Assembly (NCBI GenBank): GCA_018824405.1
Contig: JAHJGO010000026.1
Coordinates: 1 to 64,000 of the forward strand
Direction of reading: 5' to 3'
Length of the DNA stretch: 64,000 nucleotides
Source: Gammaproteobacteria bacterium
GTDB taxonomy: Bacteria; Pseudomonadota; Gammaproteobacteria; Burkholderiales; Sulfuricellaceae
The position numbers and the translations under genes were made by a program. This document shows, piece by piece, positions 16,687 through 23,413 of the stretch. The notes beneath the pieces were generated by a model that saw only the letters and a list, made by a program, of their open reading frames with translations, did no database searches and had not been told where the DNA came from. The stretch's first letter is position 1; each line of letters starts with the position of its first letter.

Positions 16687-17244
16687 TTAAGCCAGCGCCT
16701 CGGCATCTGCACCTTCCGCGATGCTCTCGAACTCGTCATGGCTCACCGGTGCGCCGCCACCGAAGGCATCGCCATCGCTGCGGAACTGGACCCATCGCAG
16801 GGTGGCGTTGATGCGCTTGCCCCATGAGTTATCCTGCGCCCACAGATCCACTGAACAATCCACGTAGCATCCGGCGTATGGCTTGCCGTCCTGCGCGGTG
16901 AGCGCCGAGGTATCGCGGTCGATCACCTGGGGGCGGGCCTTGTTGCCCGCGTTAAGGGTGTGCATGTTCTCGAATCCGTCGTACACGTCGCCGTCTTTGG
17001 ACAGTGCGCTTTCCTTGTACGCCACACGACCCTTACCTTTCAGTTCGGCCAGAATGGCATCGGCCTTGGCACCCCACTTCTCTTTCGCCACGGCGGATAG
17101 CGCGGTGGCCAGTGCTTTGGCGTTCTCGCTACCCGGCTGGATTGGAAATGCAGCCGAGAATCGTGGTTCGCCCTCGCCGTTGACGGCCTTGGCTTCGAAC
17201 AGTTGCGGGAATGCGAGGCGCACGTTGGTCAGTTTAATTTTCAT
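16687..17244 (-). CDS. DUF2815 phage protein, putative ssDNA-binding protein
   Basis: 185 residues starting MKIKLTNVRLAFPQLFEAK, the DUF2815 signature; FSAAFPIQPGSE and RINATLRWVQFRSDGDAFGG follow. The family is an OB-fold-like protein always found near phage polymerase and DUF2800 genes and thought to act as the single-strand binding protein, by analogy. The C-terminus is acidic (ESIAEGADAEALA), as in SSB proteins. It overlaps the 60-residue gene above it by ATGA. Confidence 0.85.
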   Translation of the reverse strand: MKIKLTNVRLAFPQLFEAKAVNGEGEPRFSAAFPIQPGSENAKALATALSAVAKEKWGAKADAILAELKGKGRVAYKESALSKDGDVYDGFENMHTLNAGNKARPQVIDRDTSALTAQDGKPYAGCYVDCSVDLWAQDNSWGKRINATLRWVQFRSDGDAFGGGAPVSHDEFESIAEGADAEALA

Positions 17245-17423
17245 GATTCAGTCTCCTGGTTAAAGAATTTCGGGTATTTCGATTTGACGTAGGTAATGGC
17301 CTTATCTACCGCCTTGCGGCGCTCGAACCCCGGCTCGGGGGCGTTTCTGTCCAGCGGTGTCTGCGCCGCCTGTTGCAACAACCGCGCAGCCGCAAGCGGC
17401 AGGACGTTGGCGGGCTTCAGCAC
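17241..17423 (-). CDS. Small phage protein (60 residues)
   Basis: MLKPANVLPLAAARLLQQAA begins the product; the C-terminal half is basic (AITYVKSKYPKFF). The start is GTG 17423 within the end of the DUF2800 gene, and the stop overlaps the DUF2815 ATG. Real status is supported by position and overlaps; function is unknown. Confidence 0.6.
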   Translation of the reverse strand: MLKPANVLPLAAARLLQQAAQTPLDRNAPEPGFERRKAVDKAITYVKSKYPKFFNQETES

Positions 17424-18649
17424 AAGTCCTCCGCTGTCTCGATCACTTCGAACTCCTCCTCGACGGGCTTGATCTCGAGAGCAGGGCGCTTGTCGGTGAT
17501 GATCGCCACGCTGGGTTTGCCTTCCGATTGCGCGATGAGCGGCAGCATCCGGTTCCAGCGTTTGGGGCTATCCGCCAGCAGCTTCTCGGCGGTGGTCGGG
17601 CTGATCAGCTTGAAGTCGTACATCTGCTCCTGCTTCAGGCGCATGGACTTGAACACATCCTCGGCGGCGGCGGCATCGCTCCAGCTGCGCGCGCCCTTGC
17701 GGCCCTGCACCAGCTTGTAGCCGGCGACGGGACGCCCGGACAGCAACTCGCTCTCGGCCTTGGCGCGGATCGCCTTGCACCAGTCCTCGATCAGGCCCAC
17801 TGCATCCAGCTTCGCGCCGAGTGCGGTGTCGAACAGGTGATACGTGCTGTCGTGGATGATCCGGTCCTGCTCGGTAGCATCCGCCGTGGTGAGGTCAGTG
17901 AACTCCGACTCCAGCGTGTCCTGCACGAACTTGGCCAGGGCGGGGCAAGTCGCCTTCGCCTTGCACCACTGGCAGGTTTTCTCGCCGGGGTGCAGGTGGT
18001 GACTGTATGCTTCGGGCTTCTCGCCTTCCATCACTCTCAGGGCGTGGAATGCGCGACGAGTGACTTCCTCCCCCCACTTGACCAGATCAGCCACCGGCAT
18101 GCTCCACTCGCTGGGTAGGTCGCTGATGCGCGGCTGAATGATGACTAGGCGCACGGTGCCGAAGTCGCCCATCAGGCTGTAGCGTTCCAGCGCGCCCAGG
18201 GCGTAGAGTTTGAGTTGCGGGTTGTCTTCTGCACTCACCTCGACGCCGCGGCCATACTTCAGATCTATCAGCGTGATCTCATCCTCGCGCAGCACCACGG
18301 CATCGGCGGTGCCTTCTGCGCCATCCTCACCGGTGATGTGGCTGATGGCCAGCGACTGTTCGATCAGCAGCTCGCCGCCTTGGGCGAAGTCGCGTACCAG
18401 ATCCACATAGCGCTGGATGTACCCGGCCATGTCTTCGGTGGCGATGTGCCCTTCTGGCAATTCCATGCCGATCAGGTCAGTGGCGTTCCGGCCGGTGGTC
18501 AGGCAGTGCTCGCCCAGGGCGTGGGCCGCGGTGCCTTCTGCGGCGTAGGCGCTGTTGCCTTCCGGCGCCCCGACTTCCATCGCTGGCGCGCCGGGGCATG
18601 CCATCCAGCGGTGTGCGCTGCTGGGTGAAAGGATTGCGTGCTTGGCCAT
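17417..18649 (-). CDS. DUF2800 phage nuclease (RecB/Cas4-like)
   Basis: 410 residues. LSPSSAHRWMACPGAPAME at the N-terminus, AAEGTAAHALGE, and the PD-(D/E)xK core EGTADAVVL...ITLIDLKYGRG (D and K) define DUF2800. A later cysteine cluster (CQWCKAKATCPAL) with an upstream Cys fits an Fe-S site as in RecB/AddB/Cas4 nucleases. It acts in phage replication or recombination by inference, together with DUF2815, the polymerase and VRR-NUC. Confidence 0.87.
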   Translation of the reverse strand: MAKHAILSPSSAHRWMACPGAPAMEVGAPEGNSAYAAEGTAAHALGEHCLTTGRNATDLIGMELPEGHIATEDMAGYIQRYVDLVRDFAQGGELLIEQSLAISHITGEDGAEGTADAVVLREDEITLIDLKYGRGVEVSAEDNPQLKLYALGALERYSLMGDFGTVRLVIIQPRISDLPSEWSMPVADLVKWGEEVTRRAFHALRVMEGEKPEAYSHHLHPGEKTCQWCKAKATCPALAKFVQDTLESEFTDLTTADATEQDRIIHDSTYHLFDTALGAKLDAVGLIEDWCKAIRAKAESELLSGRPVAGYKLVQGRKGARSWSDAAAAEDVFKSMRLKQEQMYDFKLISPTTAEKLLADSPKRWNRMLPLIAQSEGKPSVAIITDKRPALEIKPVEEEFEVIETAEDLC

Positions 18650-18652
18650 GGC

Positions 18653-19072
18653 TTATGCCTCCGCGGTTTCGATCGCTGCCAGCACGTCGGCGTACTTCTC
18701 CGTCGGGATGTCGGAGAGCTTGCCGCCCTTGCCCGCATCGACGCCGAAATTGGCCAGCAACTTGGCGGCGGCATCGCGGCCTTTCTTGTTGACCAGCGCG
18801 AGGAAGGGCTTCTTGATCGCGTCATAGTCGAGTTTTACTGGTGGTTCGCCAGAAGCGGACGGTGCAGATGACGCCGCGGATTCGCTCGTGGTGCCAGAAG
18901 ATGGGGCGGGCTTCTCGGCAGCGGCAGGCTTTTTTGCTTCGGCCTTGCTGGCGGGGGCTTCGGCCACCACGGCGTCAACTTGTGCCCCAGTGGTCGGGAT
19001 GCCGTTGGATAGTGCCGCGATCAGTTCGCGGATGGCGCTGGTGTTTTCTGCGAGGGCTTGTTCGATGCTCAT
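18653..19072 (-). CDS. Phage early protein with Ala/Pro-rich linker
   Basis: 139 residues: an N-terminal helix (MSIEQALAENTSAIRELIAA), a low-complexity Ala/Ser/Pro/Lys linker (about 38-78), and a C-terminal helical domain (AIKKPFLALVNKKGRDAAAK). The linker is typical of proteins that tether a binding helix to a small domain. AAGGAG site. I do not know a function; it lies between the first operon gene and DUF2800. Confidence 0.7.
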   Translation of the reverse strand: MSIEQALAENTSAIRELIAALSNGIPTTGAQVDAVVAEAPASKAEAKKPAAAEKPAPSSGTTSESAASSAPSASGEPPVKLDYDAIKKPFLALVNKKGRDAAAKLLANFGVDAGKGGKLSDIPTEKYADVLAAIETAEA

Positions 19073-19083
19073 GGTGATTCTCC

Positions 19084-19347
19084 TTAGTTGTCGATGGATT
19101 GGTACGGGTTGTTATTCACCGCTTCACGTACTGCTGCGGCGAGGTAAAGATCGGCGCGGAGGTCTTCTGCGTCGGTGTAATCGAAGTCGTCAAGGACGTT
19201 AATGAATTTGCCTTCGCCTTCGGTATCCGCGATCAGTGCCACGAAGCGCTTGAGCAGTTCGCACTCCAGATCGGTGCCGGTTAACGTGTCGTGCGTGCTG
19301 TTCGCGTAGCGGATCAGTTCGTCGTCAGTCAGGCGTGGGAGGTACAT
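19084..19347 (-). CDS. First gene of the leftward operon, unknown function
   Basis: 87 residues from ATG 19347 with a CAGGAGCAAAC site; an upstream in-frame ATG at 19428 would place codons inside the operators. The sequence MYLPRLTDDELIRYANSTHD is acidic, with a helical C-terminus (AEDLRADLYLAAAVREAV). It is the most promoter-proximal gene under PL. Function is unknown. Confidence 0.7.
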   Translation of the reverse strand: MYLPRLTDDELIRYANSTHDTLTGTDLECELLKRFVALIADTEGEGKFINVLDDFDYTDAEDLRADLYLAAAVREAVNNNPYQSIDN

Positions 19348-19363
19348 GTTTGCTCCTGTATAA

Positions 19364-19426
19364 GTTGCCAAATGCGCAACCGATGACAAAGCATAAACGC
19401 AACCTGATAGTTGCGTCAAGTGCAAC
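19364..19426. promoter_or_regulatory. Repressor operator cluster at PL
   Basis: Two 17-bp sites with perfect GTTGC-N7-GCAAC arms at 19364-19380 and 19410-19426, start-to-start 46 bp. A half site (GCAAC, window 19387-19403) is exactly midway at 23 bp, which gives the lambda three-operator geometry. The sites cover the PL -10 and -35. Confidence 0.65.
19390..19419 (-). promoter_or_regulatory. Leftward early promoter (PL-like)
   Basis: Minus-strand TTGACG (19419-19414), an 18-nt spacer and TATGCT (19395-19390). Start of transcription would be near 19383, giving a leader of about 36 nt. The promoter lies within the operator cluster. Confidence 0.55.
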
Positions 19427-19445
19427 ATGTAAAAATATTTTAGGC

Positions 19446-19474
19446 AAAGAAAAAGCCCGCACAGTGGCGGGCTT
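19446..19474 (-). terminator. Terminator of the cI-lipoprotein transcript
   Basis: AAGCCCGC-(6 nt)-GCGGGCTT with TTTTTCTTT following on the minus strand, 25 bp after the lipoprotein stop. It ends the lysogenic transcript before PL. Confidence 0.8.
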
Positions 19475-19498
19475 ATGGGTGGATTACTGAACGAACGT

Positions 19499-19798
19499 TT
19501 ACATATGTTTTAAGCGCTCGGCGTACCCCATGCAGGGGCCGTTTGCTCCTGAGTATTCGCCCCTGCGTATTATCCCGCCCTGAACTTGAAGTTTGATACG
19601 GCAGCCTATCTGGCCCCCTTTGAACCCTTCGGTCTTTTGCCATGTGTACACGTCGTAGCCATCCATGCTCCGCTTGTCATCAGGTATGCCAAGGTATTGA
19701 ATTGCGATGTCGATATCGCGACCCTGCAGCTTATGGAACGATTCATCTAAAGTGGCGCAGCCTGAAAGCATCAGTATTGCCAACATTATTTTTTTCAC
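19499..19798 (-). CDS. Prophage lipoprotein downstream of the repressor
   Basis: 99 residues from GTG 19798, which overlaps the cI stop (GTGA) and has a GAGGAG site. MKKIMLAILMLSGCATL is a lipoprotein signal with lipobox LSGC at residues 11-14; Ala at +2 after the Cys favours the outer membrane. The mature part has QYLGIPDDKRSMDGYDVYTW and two further cysteines (IGC and GPC). As part of the repressor transcript it would be made in the lysogen, the usual place for superinfection exclusion or lysogenic conversion genes. The role is inferred from position only. Confidence 0.75.
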   Translation of the reverse strand: MKKIMLAILMLSGCATLDESFHKLQGRDIDIAIQYLGIPDDKRSMDGYDVYTWQKTEGFKGGQIGCRIKLQVQGGIIRRGEYSGANGPCMGYAERLKHM

Positions 19799-20487
19799 AA
19801 TCTCCTCCCGTTCCAGGCCCATACGACGCGGCCCAATATATCGACCTGGTGATCGCCGTTCAGTACGTCCACGGTTTTCACGGTCGGGTTATCGCTTGTA
19901 ATCTCGTAAGCGCCATCCATACGTTGGCGCACACGCTTGATGAATAGGCGGTTGTGCGCTTCCAGGACGTACACCCCATCTATCAGCGCCGTGCGCATGC
20001 CTGTATCAACCAGCAGGATATCGCCGCTGGTAAGGGTGGGGGCCATCGAATCGCCCAGAGCGTGAATGAAACTCAGATTGCGGGGAGAGGACAGCGGCTT
20101 CACGTTTTCTGATATCCAGTCTTTTTTCAGGCGCAGCACGTCTACCACAATATCGCACTCCGGTTGATCGTATCCGTCACCCATGGACCCGCTGGCATTG
20201 ATCAAGGGGATGCTTAACGAATCGGCAAGCGATGGCGTGGTTGTGTAGCCTATCAGGTCTTTACTGTGGTGCGCCTCGTCTTCCACAATAAGGATCAGCT
20301 CAGACAATCGAACGCCAAGAGCATCGGCTGTGTCTGATAATCGCTCAAGGGTTCCTTGCCCCTTCTTCTCCATCCGGGACACATTACCCTTATCTGTTCC
20401 TATTTTGTCGGCCAGATCCGCTTGCGTCATGCCGCTTGCCTCTCTCAATCGCCGGATCGTTTCGCCAATGTTCTCTTTTAGCATCAT
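19795..20487 (-). CDS. cI: CI-like repressor with S24 peptidase domain
   Basis: 230 residues. The N-terminal HTH_3 domain (5-60) includes GMTQADLADKIGTDKGNVSR. The C-terminal LexA/CI-type S24 domain has catalytic Ser in ALGDSMAPTL and Lys in LFIKRVRQ; a self-cleavage site may lie in the linker near INASGSMG. It maintains lysogeny and would be inactivated by RecA-stimulated self-cleavage. Tandem ATGs at 20487 and 20484 lie where transcription from the overlapping promoter should begin, so the mRNA may be leaderless. Confidence 0.94.
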   Translation of the reverse strand: MMLKENIGETIRRLREASGMTQADLADKIGTDKGNVSRMEKKGQGTLERLSDTADALGVRLSELILIVEDEAHHSKDLIGYTTTPSLADSLSIPLINASGSMGDGYDQPECDIVVDVLRLKKDWISENVKPLSSPRNLSFIHALGDSMAPTLTSGDILLVDTGMRTALIDGVYVLEAHNRLFIKRVRQRMDGAYEITSDNPTVKTVDVLNGDHQVDILGRVVWAWNGRRL

Positions 20488-20490
20488 GCA

Positions 20491-20519
20491 TTTATATACC
20501 TAATTTGCGCCAAACGCAA
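20491..20519 (-). promoter_or_regulatory. Repressor maintenance promoter (PRM-like)
   Basis: Minus-strand TTGCGT (20519-20514), a 17-nt spacer and TATAAA (20496-20491). The start would be near 20484, the A of the second cI ATG, which implies leaderless translation as in lambda cI. The -35 lies inside the operator at 20504-20520. Confidence 0.5.
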
Positions 20520-20566
20520 CTGATTAAATGCAACACTGTTGACAGCATAGTTGCATATAGCGCAAC
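20504..20566. promoter_or_regulatory. Repressor operator cluster at PR/PRM
   Basis: TTTGC-N7-GCAAC at 20504-20520 and GTTGC-N7-GCAAC at 20550-20566, 46 bp apart as in the PL cluster. A degenerate site lies between them. TTGACA at 20539-20544 is a consensus -35 for the rightward (cro) promoter; its -10 is poorly defined. Confidence 0.65.
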
Positions 20567-20606
20567 ATACGAATACCGCATTTACCTTAGTCAGGAGCAG
20601 AAAAGC

Positions 20607-20819
20607 ATGTACTCCCCCCTCAAGCAGGTCCGCATCAAGCGTGGGCAAACGCTGAACGATGTAGCGCAGGCAGTAGGCACAGACAGCGGCAATCTCAGCC
20701 GCATCGAAAACCAGAAACAAACCGCATCCCCTGATCTGGCCGAGAAGTTGGCCAAGCACTTCGGCTACGAAGTGACCGAGATCCAGATACTGTATCCCGA
20801 GCGCTTTCAACATGCTTGA
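20607..20819 (+). CDS. Cro-like HTH regulator
   Basis: 70 residues from ATG 20607 with a CAGGAG site. A single HTH_3 domain, MYSPLKQVRIKRGQTLNDVA then AVGTDSGNLSRIENQKQTAS, without a peptidase domain. The recognition helix DSGNLSRIE is close to that of the CI-like protein (DKGNVSRME), so both should bind the same GTTGC-N7-GCAAC sites. It diverges from cI and overlaps the helicase start by 8 nt. Confidence 0.85.
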   Translation: MYSPLKQVRIKRGQTLNDVAQAVGTDSGNLSRIENQKQTASPDLAEKLAKHFGYEVTEIQILYPERFQHA

Positions 20820-22179
20820 TACGGCCTATCAGGAATTCCTCGCCCGCAAGGCGAAAGTGGACCCGCTAACCGGCTTTGCCGACATCCCCGAACTGCCCGA
20901 GCAGCTTTTCCCGTTTCAGCGTGACATCGTGCGCTGGGCGCTGCGCCGCGGGAGATCCGCCGTGTTTGCCCAGACCGGCCTGGGCAAGTCCTTCATGGAG
21001 CTGGCGTGGGGGCAGGCGGTACACAATCTGACGGGCGGCAACGTGCTGTTGCTTACGCCGCTGGCAGTGGCTGGCCAGATGGTGCGCGAGGCGGGCAAGT
21101 TCGGCCTCGCCGCCAAGCAGTGCGCGCACCAGGATGAAGTCGAGCCGGGTGTGACTGTCACCAACTACGCCAAGCTGCACCATTTCGACCTGTCGCAGTT
21201 CGTTGGAGTGATCCTGGACGAGTCCAGCATCCTCAAGGCATTCGATGGCAAGACCCGCACCCTGCTGATCGATGCGTGCGCCGAAGTGCCGTATCGGCTC
21301 GCGGCCACCGCGACGCCCGCGCCGAACGACTTCACGGAGCTGGGCAATCATGCCGAGTTTCTGGGCGTGATGTCCGTCACCGGTATGCAGGCTGTGTTCT
21401 TCGCCCACGACGGTGGTGATACCAGCAAGTGGCGGCTCAAAGGCCATGCCGAGGATGACTTCTGGAAGTGGATGTGCTCATGGTCGGTGCTGCTGCGCCG
21501 GCCTAGCGATCTGGGGTATGACGATGGCGCTTATGATTTGCCGCCAATGGTGCATGCCGAGCATATCGTGGACGTGGAAGGCCCAGCCGCCAAGACGCTA
21601 TCCGAGCGATTGACGGCACGGCGGGAAAGCATCGGTGAGCGGGTGGCGAAGGCTGCAACGCTGGTGCCGGATGATAAGCCCTGCGTATTGTGGTGCAACC
21701 TCAACGCCGAGAGTGCGGCGCTGGCGGCGGCGATCCCTGATGGTATTGAGCTTTCTGGCGCGGATAGCGAAAGCGAAAAGGAGCGCAAATTGCTGGCTTT
21801 TTCCAATGGCGAGATCCGCGTTCTCATTACCAAAGCAAAATTGGCCGGGTTCGGAATGAATTGGCAACACTGCGCCGATACGATATTCGTCGGCCTGAAT
21901 GATTCCTTCGAACAGGTTTACCAGGCGGTGCGCCGCTTCTGGCGTTTCGGCCAGACGCAGAACGTCAACGTCCATTTCGTTGCGGCGTCCACCGAAGGGG
22001 CGGTGCTGGATAACCTCAAACGCAAAGAGGCGGAAGCCGAGCGTATGGGCGCCGCGATGGTCGCCAACATGGCGGATCTGTCCAGTGAGCTGGTACACGG
22101 CGCATTGCGCGAAGAAGACCCCTACACCCCCATCGTCCCGATGGATACCCCCTATTGGTTACAGTCAGAGGAGCAATGA
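20812..22179 (+). CDS. SNF2-type SF2 helicase (rightward operon)
   Basis: 455 residues. Motifs: FPFQRDIVRWAL (Q/Ia), Walker A AQTGLGKS, DExx as VILDESS, ATATPAPND (III), AGFGMNWQHC (V) and QAVRRFWRFGQ (VI, canonical). It is different in sequence from the leftward helicase but the same class. It overlaps the following methyltransferase (ATG inside TGA context), so the two are translationally coupled. Its role may be replication, or anti-restriction together with the methylase. Confidence 0.87.
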   Translation: MLDTAYQEFLARKAKVDPLTGFADIPELPEQLFPFQRDIVRWALRRGRSAVFAQTGLGKSFMELAWGQAVHNLTGGNVLLLTPLAVAGQMVREAGKFGLAAKQCAHQDEVEPGVTVTNYAKLHHFDLSQFVGVILDESSILKAFDGKTRTLLIDACAEVPYRLAATATPAPNDFTELGNHAEFLGVMSVTGMQAVFFAHDGGDTSKWRLKGHAEDDFWKWMCSWSVLLRRPSDLGYDDGAYDLPPMVHAEHIVDVEGPAAKTLSERLTARRESIGERVAKAATLVPDDKPCVLWCNLNAESAALAAAIPDGIELSGADSESEKERKLLAFSNGEIRVLITKAKLAGFGMNWQHCADTIFVGLNDSFEQVYQAVRRFWRFGQTQNVNVHFVAASTEGAVLDNLKRKEAEAERMGAAMVANMADLSSELVHGALREEDPYTPIVPMDTPYWLQSEEQ

Positions 22180-23168
22180 AAATGATAAAGGCAATCGAAC
22201 AGGTACTGACTCACGATTACGCGATCTACCACGGCGATTCATGCGAACTCATCAAGGCCGTACCGGATAACTCGGTGCACTTCGGCATCCACTCGCCCCC
22301 TTTCGAGGGCCTGTACAAGTTCACCAACTCGCCGCGGGACATCAGCAACAACGAAGGCGGGACGTTCTGGGAGCATTACAGCTTCCTGATCCGGGAAATG
22401 CTGCGCATCACCATGCCGGGTCGTCTGCATTCCGTCCACGTGATGCAGCTGCCGGCTACGAAAGGGCGCGAGGGCTTCATCGGCATGCGCGACTTCCGCG
22501 GGGACACGATCCGCGCTTATCAGGATGCCGGTTGGCTTTTTCATTCCGAGGTGTGCATCTGGAAGGACCCTGTAGTCGCCCAGCAGCGCACCAAGTCGAT
22601 CCGCCTGCTGCACAAGCAGCTGGTGAAGGACTCCAGCATCAGCGGGCAGGGACTGGCCGATTATATCGCCACCTTCCGCAAGCCTGGCGTGAACGAGATC
22701 GCGCTCTCAGGTGAACTGGATCGTTACGTCGGTGACGCGGTGGACGTATCGCGCGAAGCCTATGATCGTCATGCCGCCGAGCTGGAGAAAGAAGGAAAGA
22801 AGCCATGGCCGTTCAAGCAGTGGGTATCCATCATGACATGGCAGCGCTATGCCTCGCCGGTGTGGACCGACATCCGGCAGACCCGAACCCTGCAATACCG
22901 CAGCGCCAGGGACGAGAAGGATGAGCAGCACATCAGCCCGCTGCAGCTGGATGTGATCGAGCGCTGCATCGAGTTGTGGAGTAACAAGGGCGAGACGGTG
23001 TTTACCCCGTTCATGGGCATCGGCTCGGAGGTCTATTGCGCGGTGGATGCCGGGCGTAAGGGGCTGGGCTTCGAACTCAAGGCATCCTATTGGCGACAGG
23101 CGGTGATCAACATGCAGCGCCAGGACGAACGCCTCACGGCTGAACTGATGGGGGAGATGGCCGCGTGA
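22176..23168 (+). CDS. N4/N6-type DNA methyltransferase
   Basis: 330 residues from ATG 22176 (MKMIKAIEQ), with an AGAGGAGCA site and overlap with the helicase stop. Catalytic motif IV is SPPF in HSPPFEGLYKF, typical of the beta-class D12/N4-N6 enzymes with S/D-PP-Y/F. The SAM-binding motif I equivalent is FTPFMGIGSE near the C-terminus, so the order is IV then I. The substrate base cannot be told. It probably modifies phage DNA. Confidence 0.85.
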   Translation: MKMIKAIEQVLTHDYAIYHGDSCELIKAVPDNSVHFGIHSPPFEGLYKFTNSPRDISNNEGGTFWEHYSFLIREMLRITMPGRLHSVHVMQLPATKGREGFIGMRDFRGDTIRAYQDAGWLFHSEVCIWKDPVVAQQRTKSIRLLHKQLVKDSSISGQGLADYIATFRKPGVNEIALSGELDRYVGDAVDVSREAYDRHAAELEKEGKKPWPFKQWVSIMTWQRYASPVWTDIRQTRTLQYRSARDEKDEQHISPLQLDVIERCIELWSNKGETVFTPFMGIGSEVYCAVDAGRKGLGFELKASYWRQAVINMQRQDERLTAELMGEMAA

Positions 23169-23413
23169 AACTGCTCATATCAACTTTTTGCCTGGTGTTC
23201 CTGCGCGCCCTCCAACAGCAGAACGTGATACACGGGCGTTATGTGATGGCGGCCATGCTGCCCTTCGGGCTTGCCGCTGCCGAGGTGGCCACGACGCTGT
23301 GGGTGGTTTCGGTGGGCTGGCCATCCGTGCCTTGGGTGGGCGCCGGCGGGTCACTTGGCGTGGTTAGCGCGATGGTGCTCTACCGCCGCATATTGCACAA
23401 GGGCAAACCATGA
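23165..23413 (+). CDS. Small membrane protein
   Basis: 82 residues from GTG 23165 (GTGA overlap with the methyltransferase). Hydrophobic segments at about 1-14, 29-50 and 56-73 suggest two or three transmembrane helices; the C-terminus YRRILHKGKP is basic. It is coupled by ATGA to the primase-helicase gene. Function is unknown. Confidence 0.7.
   Translation: MKLLISTFCLVFLRALQQQNVIHGRYVMAAMLPFGLAAAEVATTLWVVSVGWPSVPWVGAGGSLGVVSAMVLYRRILHKGKP

Noticed and set aside
20812-23168. Helicase plus methyltransferase as a BREX or DISARM-type defence island
   Set aside because: None of the other required components (PglZ, BrxC, DUF1998, phospholipase D) is present, and both genes belong to the early phage operon.
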